A DNA stretch of 64,000 nt, from positions 16,721 through 80,720 of the forward strand of contig NZ_FNDK01000015.1 in assembly GCF_900099605.1 (NCBI RefSeq), in the 5' to 3' direction. A model generated the notes under the pieces. It was given only the letters and a program-made list of their open reading frames with translations, was not told where the DNA came from and searched no databases. Both the position numbers and the translations under genes were made by a program. Shown in pieces: positions 17,171-25,835 of the stretch. This DNA is from Alteribacillus persepolensis (GTDB taxonomy: Bacteria; Bacillota; Bacilli; Bacillales; Marinococcaceae). How positions within the stretch are numbered: the stretch's first letter is position 1; every line of letters starts with the position of its first letter.

Positions 17171-17193
17171 CATGTGAAACATCTTTAAAGGAT

Positions 17194-17221
17194 AAAAAAA
17201 CGAAGGACAGTACATCCTTCG
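17194..17221 (-). terminator. Terminator of paaK
   Basis: The stem CGAAGGA(C/T) with its complement TCCTTCG is followed on the minus strand by seven T, 12 bases after the paaK stop. Confidence 0.8.
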
Positions 17222-17233
17222 TTCAATGCCTTA

Positions 17234-18574
17234 TTAAGAAGATACCGATAGGGAATCTGAAGAGCGGCGGTCGACAATTCGCTTGGCTTTTCCTTCAGAA
17301 CGAGGCAATTCTTCTGGTTGTTTTAAACATACCTCCATGGAAACAAGTGCTTCTGTTTTTAAAGTGCTTTGAATTTTCTTGATTAAATCCTTACATGTTG
17401 GGTTTTCAAAATTTTTCTCTGGCAGTGATTCAAAAAATGAATCAGATACCTCTACTTGCAGCTGTGCATGATCCATGACACCTTTTTTAGTTAGGTGAAT
17501 CTGATAGTTCGTTCCGATTTCCTTCATTTGCATGATGCAGCGTTCGATTTCGGAAGGGAACACGTTAACACCGCGCAATATAATCATATCATCGATGCGT
17601 CCTTTAATACGGCTCATTTTTGTAGTCGTGCGCCCGCACTTACACGTTTCTCGAGTAATTGATGAAATATCTCCTGTACGGTAGCGTATGATTGGCAGTG
17701 CTTCTTTCGTTAAGCTAGTAAAGACAATTTCTCCGTCTTCTCCCTCTGGTACAGGTTTTAGTGTGTCTGGATCAATGACTTCAACATAAAAATGATCTTC
17801 GGCGATGTGAAGGCCGTCTTGGCATTCTTTACATTCCATGGCTACCCCAGGACCCATCACTTCACTAAGACCGTATATGTCCATAGCTTTTATATCAAAC
17901 AATTCTTCAATGGTTGTTCTCATCTCTTCAGACCATGGTTCTGCTCCTAAAATGGCATACTCTACAGAGGTTTCTCTTGGATTTATCCCCATTTTTTTCA
18001 TCGTTTCCCCGACATTTAAGATATACGAAGGTGTGCCGCATATAACGCGAGGTTTAAAGTCTTGAATGAGAGTGATTTGTCTCGATGTATTTCCTCCAGA
18101 AATAGGGACAGTTGCGCACCCTAATCTTTCCGCGCCTTGGTGGAGTCCGAGGCCGCCAGTAAATAATCCATACCCATATGCATTATGAAGCACGTCTCCT
18201 TTTCGTCCGCCTGCCATGTAAATGGCACGTGCTACAATGTCTGCCCAGTGATCGATATCATTTTGTGTGTATCCTACAACGGTCGGTTTTCCGCTAGTAC
18301 CAGAAGAACCATGTAGTCTTACAATATCCTCCATCGGTGCAGCAAGTAAGTTGAACGGGTAATTTTCACGCAAATGATGCTTCTTTGTAAATGGAAGCCG
18401 GCTTACATCGTCCCAAGACTTTATATCCTCTGGAGTAATTCCCTGCTCTTCAAAAGCCTTTTTATAAAAAGGAACATGGGAATAAACACGATTAATCGTT
18501 TGTTTTAAGCGTTTCCATTGGAGGTCTCTCATTTGCGAACGATCTAGTGTTTCTTCTGACACATAAGCTGTCAT
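17234..18574 (-). CDS. paaK: Phenylacetate-CoA ligase
   Basis: The enzyme activates phenylacetate to phenylacetyl-CoA with ATP, the first step of the pathway and the source of the PaaX inducer. It has 446 residues, normal for PaaK. The adenylate-forming P-loop is LHGSSGTSGKPTVVGYTQND, followed by YGYGLFTGGLGLHQGAERLG. Further motifs are DIYGLSEVMGPGVAMEC and the hinge region GRTTTKMSRIKGRIDDMIILRGVNVFPSEIE. The ribosome binding site is AAAGGGG. It is transcribed divergently from paaA, from its own promoter, and ends in its own terminator. Confidence 0.97.
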   Translation of the reverse strand: MTAYVSEETLDRSQMRDLQWKRLKQTINRVYSHVPFYKKAFEEQGITPEDIKSWDDVSRLPFTKKHHLRENYPFNLLAAPMEDIVRLHGSSGTSGKPTVVGYTQNDIDHWADIVARAIYMAGGRKGDVLHNAYGYGLFTGGLGLHQGAERLGCATVPISGGNTSRQITLIQDFKPRVICGTPSYILNVGETMKKMGINPRETSVEYAILGAEPWSEEMRTTIEELFDIKAMDIYGLSEVMGPGVAMECKECQDGLHIAEDHFYVEVIDPDTLKPVPEGEDGEIVFTSLTKEALPIIRYRTGDISSITRETCKCGRTTTKMSRIKGRIDDMIILRGVNVFPSEIERCIMQMKEIGTNYQIHLTKKGVMDHAQLQVEVSDSFFESLPEKNFENPTCKDLIKKIQSTLKTEALVSMEVCLKQPEELPRSEGKAKRIVDRRSSDSLSVSS

Positions 18575-18641
18575 TCAAATTCCCCTTTCATAATAAAAAT
18601 GAAACGAAATTATTGAATTTTGTAATATGTTTAACACATTT

Positions 18642-18670
18642 AAAATACCTATTTTTGAAAACGCTGTCAA
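18642..18670 (-). promoter_or_regulatory. Probable promoter of paaK
   Basis: On the minus strand, TTGACA (18665-18670) and TATTTT (18642-18647) are spaced by 17 bases, about 65 bases before the paaK start. Confidence 0.6.
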
Positions 18671-18764
18671 TATCAAATGGTTTTATACTGATGAATTTAA
18701 CACCTTTTAATCCTTGCATCCCAAGCAGTTGATCTAATTTAAAGAAAAATATAAAAGTTTATTA

Positions 18765-18813
18765 TTGATATTTATATTACTTTTTTATATAATGACGTTA
18801 AGAAAACGTTATA
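18765..18813 (+). promoter_or_regulatory. paaA operon promoter with operator at the transcription start
   Basis: TTGATA (18765-18770) and TATAAT (18788-18793) have the ideal 17-base spacing. The expected start near 18800 falls within an inverted repeat, ACGTT-AAGAA-AACGT (18795-18809). A repressor bound there would block transcription. The 11-base word AAAACGTTATA recurs upstream of paaX. Confidence 0.65.
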
Positions 18814-18825
18814 AGGAGTGTTACG

Positions 18826-19812
18826 ATGTATAATTTCGTAGAACACGGCGGAAAAGAAACATCTACTATAAATGAAGATCCTGTTAAATATGAACAGTTT
18901 ATGAAACGCATTGAGGCGGGCGAAAAAATAGAAGCAGATGACTGGATGCCTGAAGAATATCGTCAAACACTCATTAAGCTTATTTCCATGCACGGTATAA
19001 GCGAAATAATGGGGGCGCTTCCAGAAAAAGAATGGACACCGAAAGCGCCTACATTAAAACGAAAACTTGGCATTATGGCTAAAGTTCAAGATGAAATGGG
19101 ACATGGCCAGCTTCTGTTGCGAGTAGCAGAAGATTTAATCAAACCATATGGGAAACAAAGAGAAGATTTGATGAATGATTTACTAACTGGTGATTTAAAG
19201 TTTCATAATGTGTTTCATATGGAAACGCGTACATGGGCTGATGCAGGTGTCGTTGGCTGGCTAGTAGACGGAGCAGCTATCATTTCACAAACGAACATGT
19301 TGGATGCATCATATGGTCCTTATCAGCGCGCGCTGCAGCGGATTTGTGCAGAAGAAGTGTTTCACGCCCAGCACGGAGAAGCTATCATCATGGAGTTAGC
19401 CGAGGGAACAGAGCAACAAAGAAACATGCTGCAAGATGCGGTGAATCGCTGGTGGCCGGCTCTGTTAATGTTTTTTGGTCCTGATTCTGCGTCCACAACG
19501 GGCTCATCGAAACAAGAAGTAACTACTAAGTACAAAATTCGCAAAAGTTCAAATGAGGAATTGCGCCAGGCATTCCTTGATAAGTATTTACCGCGCGTGT
19601 TTTCTTTAGGGTTGACTATACCGGATGAAACTCTTCGTTACGACGAGGAAAAAGAATATTGGATTTACCAGCAACCTGATTGGAATGAATTTAAGAAAAT
19701 TATCAGTAATAATGGACCTCGTTCAAAAGAACGCATCCGTCTAAGAGAAATTTCTTACGAGAAAAACCGCTGGGTACGACAAGCATTGGCTCCTGCCCCT
19801 GCTTACTCATAA
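18826..19812 (+). CDS. paaA: Phenylacetyl-CoA epoxidase catalytic subunit PaaA
   Basis: PaaA is the diiron subunit of the multicomponent oxygenase that converts phenylacetyl-CoA to its ring-1,2-epoxide. The 328 residues carry the two ferritin-like ligand motifs: KVQDEMGHGQLLLRVAEDL (E and H of the first half) and RICAEEVFHAQHGEAI (ExxH of the second half). AAGGAG lies 9 bases before the ATG. It heads a ten-gene operon to 27035 with gaps of 27 bases or fewer and several start/stop overlaps. Confidence 0.97.
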   Translation: MYNFVEHGGKETSTINEDPVKYEQFMKRIEAGEKIEADDWMPEEYRQTLIKLISMHGISEIMGALPEKEWTPKAPTLKRKLGIMAKVQDEMGHGQLLLRVAEDLIKPYGKQREDLMNDLLTGDLKFHNVFHMETRTWADAGVVGWLVDGAAIISQTNMLDASYGPYQRALQRICAEEVFHAQHGEAIIMELAEGTEQQRNMLQDAVNRWWPALLMFFGPDSASTTGSSKQEVTTKYKIRKSSNEELRQAFLDKYLPRVFSLGLTIPDETLRYDEEKEYWIYQQPDWNEFKKIISNNGPRSKERIRLREISYEKNRWVRQALAPAPAYS

Positions 19813-19838
19813 TGAAAAAGAGAGAGGAGAGAAAAACA

Positions 19839-20201
19839 ATGGGAGAAAGGCAAGATGGATCTGCTTTTTATCAAGAATATGAAGTTTTTAGTAAAAAAAG
19901 TGATAAAGCTCCAGTTCAACATCAGTTCAGTTTGTTAGCTCCGAATGAAGAAATCGCTCTCAGCATGGCTCAGGAAAATTTTATGCGCCGTGAAAATGTC
20001 ATAGATGTGTGGGTAGTACCTCGCAATCATATCCGGTCAATGACAAGCGAAGAACGCCAGCAATGGACAAAGCGTTTAAACAATAAAGACTACCGGACAA
20101 CAAAAGGCTACGGTTATTTAAAAAGAAAATGGCGTGAAAAAGAACAAGATATGTTAGACGAAAAAGAAATATTATCTTGGAAAGAGGTGAAAAAGAAATG
20201 A
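19839..20201 (+). CDS. paaB: Phenylacetyl-CoA epoxidase subunit PaaB
   Basis: A small structural subunit that bridges PaaA-PaaC units in the oxygenase. It has 120 residues. The segment YQEYEVFSKKSDKAPVQHQFSLLAPNEEIALSMAQENFMRRE matches PaaB, including the EVF start and the NFMRR-type helix followed by DVWVVPRNHI. The ATG at 19839 has a GAGAGGAGAG site; the earlier ATG at 19812 overlaps the paaA stop and would add nine highly charged residues. Its stop overlaps the paaC start (ATGA). Confidence 0.93.
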   Translation: MGERQDGSAFYQEYEVFSKKSDKAPVQHQFSLLAPNEEIALSMAQENFMRRENVIDVWVVPRNHIRSMTSEERQQWTKRLNNKDYRTTKGYGYLKRKWREKEQDMLDEKEILSWKEVKKK

Positions 20202-21013
20202 CTGTTATTAAAACAGCAGATGAAGCAAAACAAGATAGAGCTTACCTGCAATCATTAACAGAACTTTTATATCAGCTGGCGGATGACGACTTTATCATTT
20301 CTTTTCGTGGCTCAGAATGGCTGGGATTAGCACCGCACATCGAAGAAGATGTTTCTTTTTCTTCCATTACACAAAACACGATGGGGCATGCTGTCTTATA
20401 CTATCAATTGCTAGAAGAACTTGGAGAAGGAGAAGCGGACATTTTGGCTCATGACCGTTCTTCTGAAAAACGCAGGAATGCTGTCTATTTAGAAAAGAAA
20501 AATGGTGAAGGAGATTATATTGAAGAGCCTTATTATGATTGGGCACTGACGGTTATCCGCCAATATCTCTATGAAACATTTAAAAAAGTAAAACTAGAAG
20601 CACTGTTGCAAAGTTCTTACGTACCACTTGCAGATACAGCTCAAAAGGTATTGATGGAACAAACATATCATCTTGCTCACTGGAAGACGTGGGTTCGTCA
20701 GCTGCAAGATTCTACCGACGAGGCCAAGTCGCGTTTGCAATTTCGGATAGAAGAAGCATGGGATGAGTTTTTGGACGTACTAGAACTTGGCCCCGAAGCT
20801 AAAGAGATGGAGAAACACCAGTTGATTGTCAGTGAAGAAGAATTGCAGCAACAATGGCTGGCAGATGTAAAAGATACGCTGACTTATATCCCGGACAAAC
20901 CGTTGCAAAAAACGAACGGAAGCGGCAGAAATGGTGAACACACGGAGGATTTAACACAAGCATTAAATACGTTAAACGAAGTGTATGAAATGGATAAAAA
21001 TGCAGTCTGGTAA
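20198..21013 (+). CDS. paaC: Phenylacetyl-CoA epoxidase subunit PaaC
   Basis: PaaC is the ferritin-fold partner of PaaA, needed for assembly and activity but lacking the metal centre. It has 271 residues. LYQLADDDFIISFRGSEWLGLAPHIEEDVSFSSITQNTMGHA matches the PaaC N-terminus, and PYYDWALTVIRQYLYETF and TYHLAHWKTWVRQL follow. The start at 20198 gives the ATGA overlap with paaB behind an AAAGAGGTG site; an upstream TTG at 20177 is rejected. Confidence 0.94.
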   Translation: MTVIKTADEAKQDRAYLQSLTELLYQLADDDFIISFRGSEWLGLAPHIEEDVSFSSITQNTMGHAVLYYQLLEELGEGEADILAHDRSSEKRRNAVYLEKKNGEGDYIEEPYYDWALTVIRQYLYETFKKVKLEALLQSSYVPLADTAQKVLMEQTYHLAHWKTWVRQLQDSTDEAKSRLQFRIEEAWDEFLDVLELGPEAKEMEKHQLIVSEEELQQQWLADVKDTLTYIPDKPLQKTNGSGRNGEHTEDLTQALNTLNEVYEMDKNAVW

Positions 21014-21040
21014 GTCTTTGGAAGAGGAGACGATAAGGAT

Positions 21041-21550
21041 ATGACAGACATTCAAAAGAAAACAGAAATTGAGACTGTATTGAAAAGCGTTGATGATCCT
21101 GAACTTCCTGGTGTAAGCGTTGTGGACCTTGGTATGGTGCATGGCGTAGATACAGACAATCAGAAAGTATTTATTTCGATGATTCCCACGTTTGCCGGCT
21201 GTCCTGCTCTTGACATCATTGAGAAAAACGTTAGAGAAGCAGTAGAAACAGTAGAATGGGTTGAACACTGCGATGTATCATTTTCTTTTCGGCAAAAGTG
21301 GTCTACAGAAGCAATTACAGAAGAGGGGAAAAAGCAATTAAAAAAGCACGGTATTGCTCCACCTCCGAAAAATTATAAACCGGGAGAAGAATGGTCTGTG
21401 AATTGTCCGTATTGTGATTCACCTTACACTTCAATGGATAATGTGTTCGGCCCCACTGCTTGCCGCAGCATATTATACTGCCGGTCATGCAAAAATCCAT
21501 TTGAAGCGATGAAACCAGTTATTAATTATGAAAAAGGAGTGGTTCAGTAA
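21041..21550 (+). CDS. paaD: Phenylacetate degradation protein PaaD
   Basis: PaaD has an N-terminal MIP18/DUF59 domain (VLKSVDDPELPGVSVVDLGMVHGV, with FAGCPALDIIEKNV) and a C-terminal zinc-ribbon (NCPYCDSPYTSMDNVFGPTACRSILYCRSCKNPF, four cysteines). It is thought to help maturation of iron-sulfur or diiron centres of the epoxidase. It has 169 residues, full length. Its stop overlaps the next start (TAATG). The next gene is not paaE, as in many other Paa operons. Confidence 0.95.
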   Translation: MTDIQKKTEIETVLKSVDDPELPGVSVVDLGMVHGVDTDNQKVFISMIPTFAGCPALDIIEKNVREAVETVEWVEHCDVSFSFRQKWSTEAITEEGKKQLKKHGIAPPPKNYKPGEEWSVNCPYCDSPYTSMDNVFGPTACRSILYCRSCKNPFEAMKPVINYEKGVVQ

Positions 21551-21855
21551 TGGTTAAATTAATTGCTTTGTACAAACAACCAAAAGATAAAGAGGCGTTT
21601 GACGAACATTATTATAATACGCACACCCCTATTACGAAAGAAATACCAGGGTTAAGAGAGATGAAGGTAACAAAAATTGTCGGTTCACCAACAGGTGAAA
21701 GCAAATATTACTTGCTGTGTGAAATGTATTATGATGACCATGAATCCTTGCAAAAAGCGATGAAAACCGATGAGGGCAAGGCATCAGGAAAAGACGTCAT
21801 GGAATTTGCAGGTGATATCGTAACACTAATGATTGGTGAGGAAGTCAATGAGTAA
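21550..21855 (+). CDS. EthD-family protein in the Paa operon
   Basis: A 101-residue dimeric alpha/beta-barrel protein of the EthD type. The signature is seen in VKLIALYKQPKDKEAFDEHYYNTHTPITKEIPGLREMKVTKI, with the conserved HYxxTHxP-like motif. EthD members often accompany oxygenases and degradation pathways, with largely unknown roles. It sits where paaE stands in many proteobacterial operons, translationally coupled on both sides (TAATG with paaD, 8-base overlap with paaF). A lactonase, isomerase or stabilising role would be guesswork. Confidence 0.85.
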   Translation: MVKLIALYKQPKDKEAFDEHYYNTHTPITKEIPGLREMKVTKIVGSPTGESKYYLLCEMYYDDHESLQKAMKTDEGKASGKDVMEFAGDIVTLMIGEEVNE

Positions 21856-22621
21856 AGAACATATTAACGTCTACACGGAGGGCAGTACAGGAGTTATTCA
21901 GCTCAACCGGCCGAAAGTAGCGAATGCCCTTAACCGGAAGATGGTTGATGAAATAGTAGAGCAGATGGAGGCTTTTGATCGCGACGAGACCATCCGGGTC
22001 ATTTTCATAAAAGGAAATGAGAAGGCATTTGCTGCTGGAGCGGATATTGAAGAGATGATGGATGATACGCCGTTGTCTTTGGAACAACTGGATCCTTTTG
22101 CTGTATGGGACCGGATGATGTTGATTAAAAAGCCGATTATTGCAGGTGTAAATGGTTTTGCTCTTGGAGGGGGATTTGAACTTGTCCTTCATTGTGATTT
22201 GATTGTGGCTGCTGAGGATGCGAAGTTTGGTTTTCCAGAAGTCAATCTTGGTGTGATGCCGGGAGCAGGAGGGACACAGCTTCTTACTAAAGCCATGGGA
22301 CGTGCGAAAGCATTGGAGTGGATATGGTTAGGACAGCCAATGGGTGCTCAAGAAGCATTGAACTATGGTGTGATCAATCGAATCGCAGCACCGGAGTTGG
22401 TAGAAGAAGAAGCATTAAGATTAGCATCACAACTATCAAAACAAGCTCCTGTTTCTCTCAGACTTATTAAGGAAGCTGTATCAGAGGCTGTTGATACACC
22501 GCTCAATGAAGGTTTAACGCTCGAAAGGAAAAACTTTTACCTCGCGTTTGCAACGCAGGACCAAAAAGAAGGAATGAAAGCATTCACGGAAAAACGGCGT
22601 CCTTCTTTTAAAGGAGTGTAA
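21848..22621 (+). CDS. paaF: Enoyl-CoA hydratase PaaF
   Basis: A 257-residue crotonase, probably the 2,3-dehydroadipyl-CoA hydratase of the pathway. It keeps both catalytic glutamate positions (GGGFELVLHCDL and GFPEVNLGVMPGAGGTQLL) and AFAAGADIEEM. The ATG at 21848 has GAGGAAG upstream and overlaps the EthD stop by 8 bases. The assignment PaaF rather than general FadB-like hydratase rests on operon position. Confidence 0.88.
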   Translation: MSKEHINVYTEGSTGVIQLNRPKVANALNRKMVDEIVEQMEAFDRDETIRVIFIKGNEKAFAAGADIEEMMDDTPLSLEQLDPFAVWDRMMLIKKPIIAGVNGFALGGGFELVLHCDLIVAAEDAKFGFPEVNLGVMPGAGGTQLLTKAMGRAKALEWIWLGQPMGAQEALNYGVINRIAAPELVEEEALRLASQLSKQAPVSLRLIKEAVSEAVDTPLNEGLTLERKNFYLAFATQDQKEGMKAFTEKRRPSFKGV

Positions 22622-22624
22622 GAG

Positions 22625-23407
22625 ATGGGGAATACGTACCAAACCATCAATGTCACACAAGAAAATGGAATTGTTACATTGGTGTTAAATCGACCTTCTG
22701 CATTCAATGCATTTACGCCAGAGATGAATAAGGAAATTATTGATGCGTTGCGTAAAGCAAATAAAGACGACACAGCAAGGTGCATTGTAATTACAGGAGA
22801 AGGCAAAGCGTTTTGTTCGGGGGAAGATCTTGGGGGAGTAAGTGAAGACACAAACCATGCTGATTTTTTACGTAACCGCTATCATCCGATGATGAAAGCT
22901 GTCAAACAAACATCAAAGCCTGTTATTGCAGCTGTGAATGGAACTGCTGCTGGTGCAGGAATGAGCTTGGCTTTAGCAGCAGATTTTCGTCTTGTACGAC
23001 CGGAAACAAAGTTTGTCAGTGCCTTTATCGATATTGGGCTGGTTCCGGACTCTGGCTTTATGTATAACCTTCCGAGGTTGGTCGGTTACGCCAAAGCCTT
23101 GGAGGTAGCAGTTCTTGGTAAACCAATAACAGGAGAAGAAGCGTATCAGCTGGGGCTGGCTACAAAAGTTATTGATTCTTCAACCTGGGACGAAGAGGTT
23201 GCCAAGTTTGCAGAGCTGCTTGCGAAAAAGCCGACAAAAGCAATTTCTCTCGTTAAACGTTACATGATGGATGGCATGCATGAGCCATATGAACAAGCAC
23301 TTGACCAAGAAGCACAAGCACAGCGCATTGCTGGTTTGTCTCAAGATCATAAAGAAGGATTGCAAGCTTTTAAAGAAAAACGAAAGCCAACATTTATTGG
23401 ATATTAA
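22625..23407 (+). CDS. paaG: Ring-1,2-epoxyphenylacetyl-CoA isomerase PaaG
   Basis: A 260-residue crotonase that isomerises the phenylacetyl-CoA epoxide to oxepin-CoA. FCSGEDLGG and NGTAAGAGMSLALAADFRLV form the oxyanion hole, and the active-site segment FIDIGLVPDSGFMYNLPRLVG carries the aspartate typical of PaaG/PaaB isomerases rather than a hydratase glutamate. It begins 3 bases after the paaF stop. Good ribosome binding site AAGGAGTG overlaps the end of paaF. Confidence 0.92.
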   Translation: MGNTYQTINVTQENGIVTLVLNRPSAFNAFTPEMNKEIIDALRKANKDDTARCIVITGEGKAFCSGEDLGGVSEDTNHADFLRNRYHPMMKAVKQTSKPVIAAVNGTAAGAGMSLALAADFRLVRPETKFVSAFIDIGLVPDSGFMYNLPRLVGYAKALEVAVLGKPITGEEAYQLGLATKVIDSSTWDEEVAKFAELLAKKPTKAISLVKRYMMDGMHEPYEQALDQEAQAQRIAGLSQDHKEGLQAFKEKRKPTFIGY

Positions 23408-23424
23408 AGAAGGAGTGAATAGAG

Positions 23425-24948
23425 ATGAGCCAAACAATCACTAATCAACCAGTAGAAGAAGTAGGAACAATGAAAAGAGATCATTATGCAATGATTATTA
23501 ACGGAGAACGCGTGGAAAGCAGTGCAAATGAAGCTTTTGACACGTATAACCCTGCAAAAGGGGAAAAGTTGGCGACTGTTGCAAAAGCTACACAAGAAGA
23601 TGCTGAAAAAGCTGTTCAGGCAGCAAGACAAGCTTTCGACCACGGTAAGTGGCGCAAGTATCCGGTAGGGAAACGTGCCCGTGTCATGAACAATATCGCA
23701 GCTATTATGAGAGAGCGTTTTAAAGAACTTGTAGAAGTAGAAGTATTAAACAGTGGTAAATCTGTCGGTGCGGCACAAGCACAGGTGAATCAGTCTATTG
23801 AGGATTTTGAATTTTATGCTGGTGCCATTGTAGGTCATAGAGGAACTGTTAATAACATGCCAAGCGGGTTTTTCAACTACACGAATAAAGAACCAGTTGG
23901 AGTGTGTGCGCAGATTATCCCTTGGAACTATCCAATGATGATGGCTGCTTGGAAGATTGCGCCGGCTATTGCAGCAGGGTGCTCTGTTGTGATTAAACCT
24001 GCTAGTCTTACACCAATTACAGCTATTCTTTTAAATGAAATTTGTCACGAAGCAGGAGTTCCTGAAGGTGTTGTAAACACTATACCAGGTTCTGGCCGCG
24101 TTATTGGTGACTACTTGGTAGAACATAAAGACATCAACAAAGTAGCATTCACTGGTTCTACTCCAACTGGTAAAGACATTATGAGTAAAGCATCTGATAC
24201 GTTGAAGCGCTTGACGCTTGAACTTGGCGGCAAATCACCTAATATCATTTTTGAGGATGCAGACATGGATGCGGCAGTAGCTGGCTCATTATTTGGTATA
24301 TACTTTAACACTGGTCAGTCATGCGAGGCACGTTCCCGTATGTTTGTACATGAGTCCATTTATGATGAATTCTTAGAAAAGTTTATTGAGAAAACAGAAA
24401 AGCTTCAATTAGGTGATCCGTTTGATAAAGGTACGCACCTTGGTTCTATTATCAGCCGGGACCAGCTTGAAACAATTGACAGCTATGTACAATCTGCAAA
24501 AGAAGAAGGAGCCACCATTGCAACTGGCGGGAAAGAGAGAAAAATTGAAGGTTTTGAGAACGGACATTGGTATGAGCCTACCGTTATTACAGACGTGACT
24601 CCTGATATGAAAGTAGTAAAAGAGGAAATATTTGGACCGGTTGTTGTCGTAGAGAAATTTACGGATGAAAAAGATGTCATCCAGCGTGCTAACGACACCG
24701 AATATGGATTAGGCTCTGCGATTTGGACAACAAACCAAGCAACAGCTACACGTGTTGCTCACCAAATTGAAGCGGGTATTGTTATGGTGAACTGCCCATT
24801 CTCCGCATTCCCTGGTACACCATTCGGCGGTTACAAACAGTCTGGTTTCGGTAGAGAATTGTGCGTAGAAACACTCGATCTTTATATGGAAGATAAAAGT
24901 GTACTGTCCTATTACGGGCCAAAACCAATTAATCCATTTGGAGTTTAA
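23425..24948 (+). CDS. Aldehyde dehydrogenase of the Paa operon
   Basis: A 507-residue NAD(P)-dependent aldehyde dehydrogenase with catalytic C300 (FNTGQSCEARSRMF) and general base E266 (LTLELGGKSPNI). IIPWNYPMMMAAWKIAPAIAAGCSVVIKPA and FTGSTPTGK complete the family set. In its operon position it probably oxidises the semialdehyde made by ring opening to 3-oxo-5,6-dehydrosuberyl-CoA. Classical PaaZ is a fusion with a MaoC-like hydratase; no such domain is attached here. By motifs it resembles betaine aldehyde dehydrogenases, so substrate range is uncertain. AAGGAGTG precedes the ATG. Confidence 0.9.
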   Translation: MSQTITNQPVEEVGTMKRDHYAMIINGERVESSANEAFDTYNPAKGEKLATVAKATQEDAEKAVQAARQAFDHGKWRKYPVGKRARVMNNIAAIMRERFKELVEVEVLNSGKSVGAAQAQVNQSIEDFEFYAGAIVGHRGTVNNMPSGFFNYTNKEPVGVCAQIIPWNYPMMMAAWKIAPAIAAGCSVVIKPASLTPITAILLNEICHEAGVPEGVVNTIPGSGRVIGDYLVEHKDINKVAFTGSTPTGKDIMSKASDTLKRLTLELGGKSPNIIFEDADMDAAVAGSLFGIYFNTGQSCEARSRMFVHESIYDEFLEKFIEKTEKLQLGDPFDKGTHLGSIISRDQLETIDSYVQSAKEEGATIATGGKERKIEGFENGHWYEPTVITDVTPDMKVVKEEIFGPVVVVEKFTDEKDVIQRANDTEYGLGSAIWTTNQATATRVAHQIEAGIVMVNCPFSAFPGTPFGGYKQSGFGRELCVETLDLYMEDKSVLSYYGPKPINPFGV

Positions 24949-24965
24949 TAGAAAGGACGATTGCC

Positions 24966-25817
24966 ATGACCATACAACGAGTTACGGTCGTGGGAGCCGG
25001 CGTAATGGGGCGAGGCATCGGATATGTCTCGGCCCTTGCTGGTTTCGAAACGACGGTAGTAGATGTTTCAACAGAACAATTAGAGTCAGCTTATGAATAT
25101 GCTAAAGCAACAACAAAGAAAGGTATCAAGAGAGAAAAATTAACCGAAGAACAGGCGGAACAACTGCTTAACAATTATCGTACATCTACAAACTTGGAAG
25201 AGACAGTCAAAAGTGCTGATTTATTTATCGAAGCAGTGCCGGAAAAGCGTGATTTAAAGCAAAATGTCATGAAAACAGCAGATAAGCATGCTCCAGAGCA
25301 CACCATTTTTGCATCAAATACTTCGACTATCAGCCCAACAGAGCTGGCATCTTATACGAAGCGTGCTCCACAGTTTGCTGTGATGCACTTTTTTAACCCT
25401 GTTCATCGTATGCCTTTAGTAGAAATAGTAAAAGGGTTAGAGACAAGTGAGGAAACAGTAGCTGTCATAAAAGATGCGTCTGCGAAAATGGGCAAAGAAA
25501 CGGTTGAAGTAAATGAATTTCCGGGCTTTGTAACGAGCAGAATCAGTGCACTCGTAGGAAATGAGGCATTATACATGCTTCAAGAAGGAGTAGCTTCGGC
25601 AGCAGATATCGATAAAGCGATCCGCCTTGGTTTAAATTATCCAATGGGACCGTTGGAATTAGCTGATCTTGTCGGATTGGACGCCCGTCTTAACAACTTA
25701 AAATATTTACATGAAACCCTCGGTGAAAAGTACCGTCCCGCTCCTATACTTGAACAGCTTGTTAAAGCTGGAAGGTTAGGAAAAAAGACAAGTCACGGCA
25801 TTTATAAGTATGAATAG
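24966..25817 (+). CDS. paaH: 3-hydroxyacyl-CoA dehydrogenase PaaH
   Basis: A 283-residue NAD-dependent dehydrogenase that oxidises 3-hydroxyadipyl-CoA to 3-oxoadipyl-CoA. The Rossmann motif is VVGAGVMGRGIGYVSALAG. The catalytic histidine and surroundings are FAVMHFFNPVHRMPLVEIVKG, followed by FPGFVTSRI and GLNYPMGPLELADLVGLD. It resembles 3-hydroxybutyryl-CoA dehydrogenases; the name rests on operon position between the aldehyde dehydrogenase and the thiolase. Confidence 0.9.
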   Translation: MTIQRVTVVGAGVMGRGIGYVSALAGFETTVVDVSTEQLESAYEYAKATTKKGIKREKLTEEQAEQLLNNYRTSTNLEETVKSADLFIEAVPEKRDLKQNVMKTADKHAPEHTIFASNTSTISPTELASYTKRAPQFAVMHFFNPVHRMPLVEIVKGLETSEETVAVIKDASAKMGKETVEVNEFPGFVTSRISALVGNEALYMLQEGVASAADIDKAIRLGLNYPMGPLELADLVGLDARLNNLKYLHETLGEKYRPAPILEQLVKAGRLGKKTSHGIYKYE

Positions 25818-25835
25818 CGGAGAGGAGCGAGCAGG

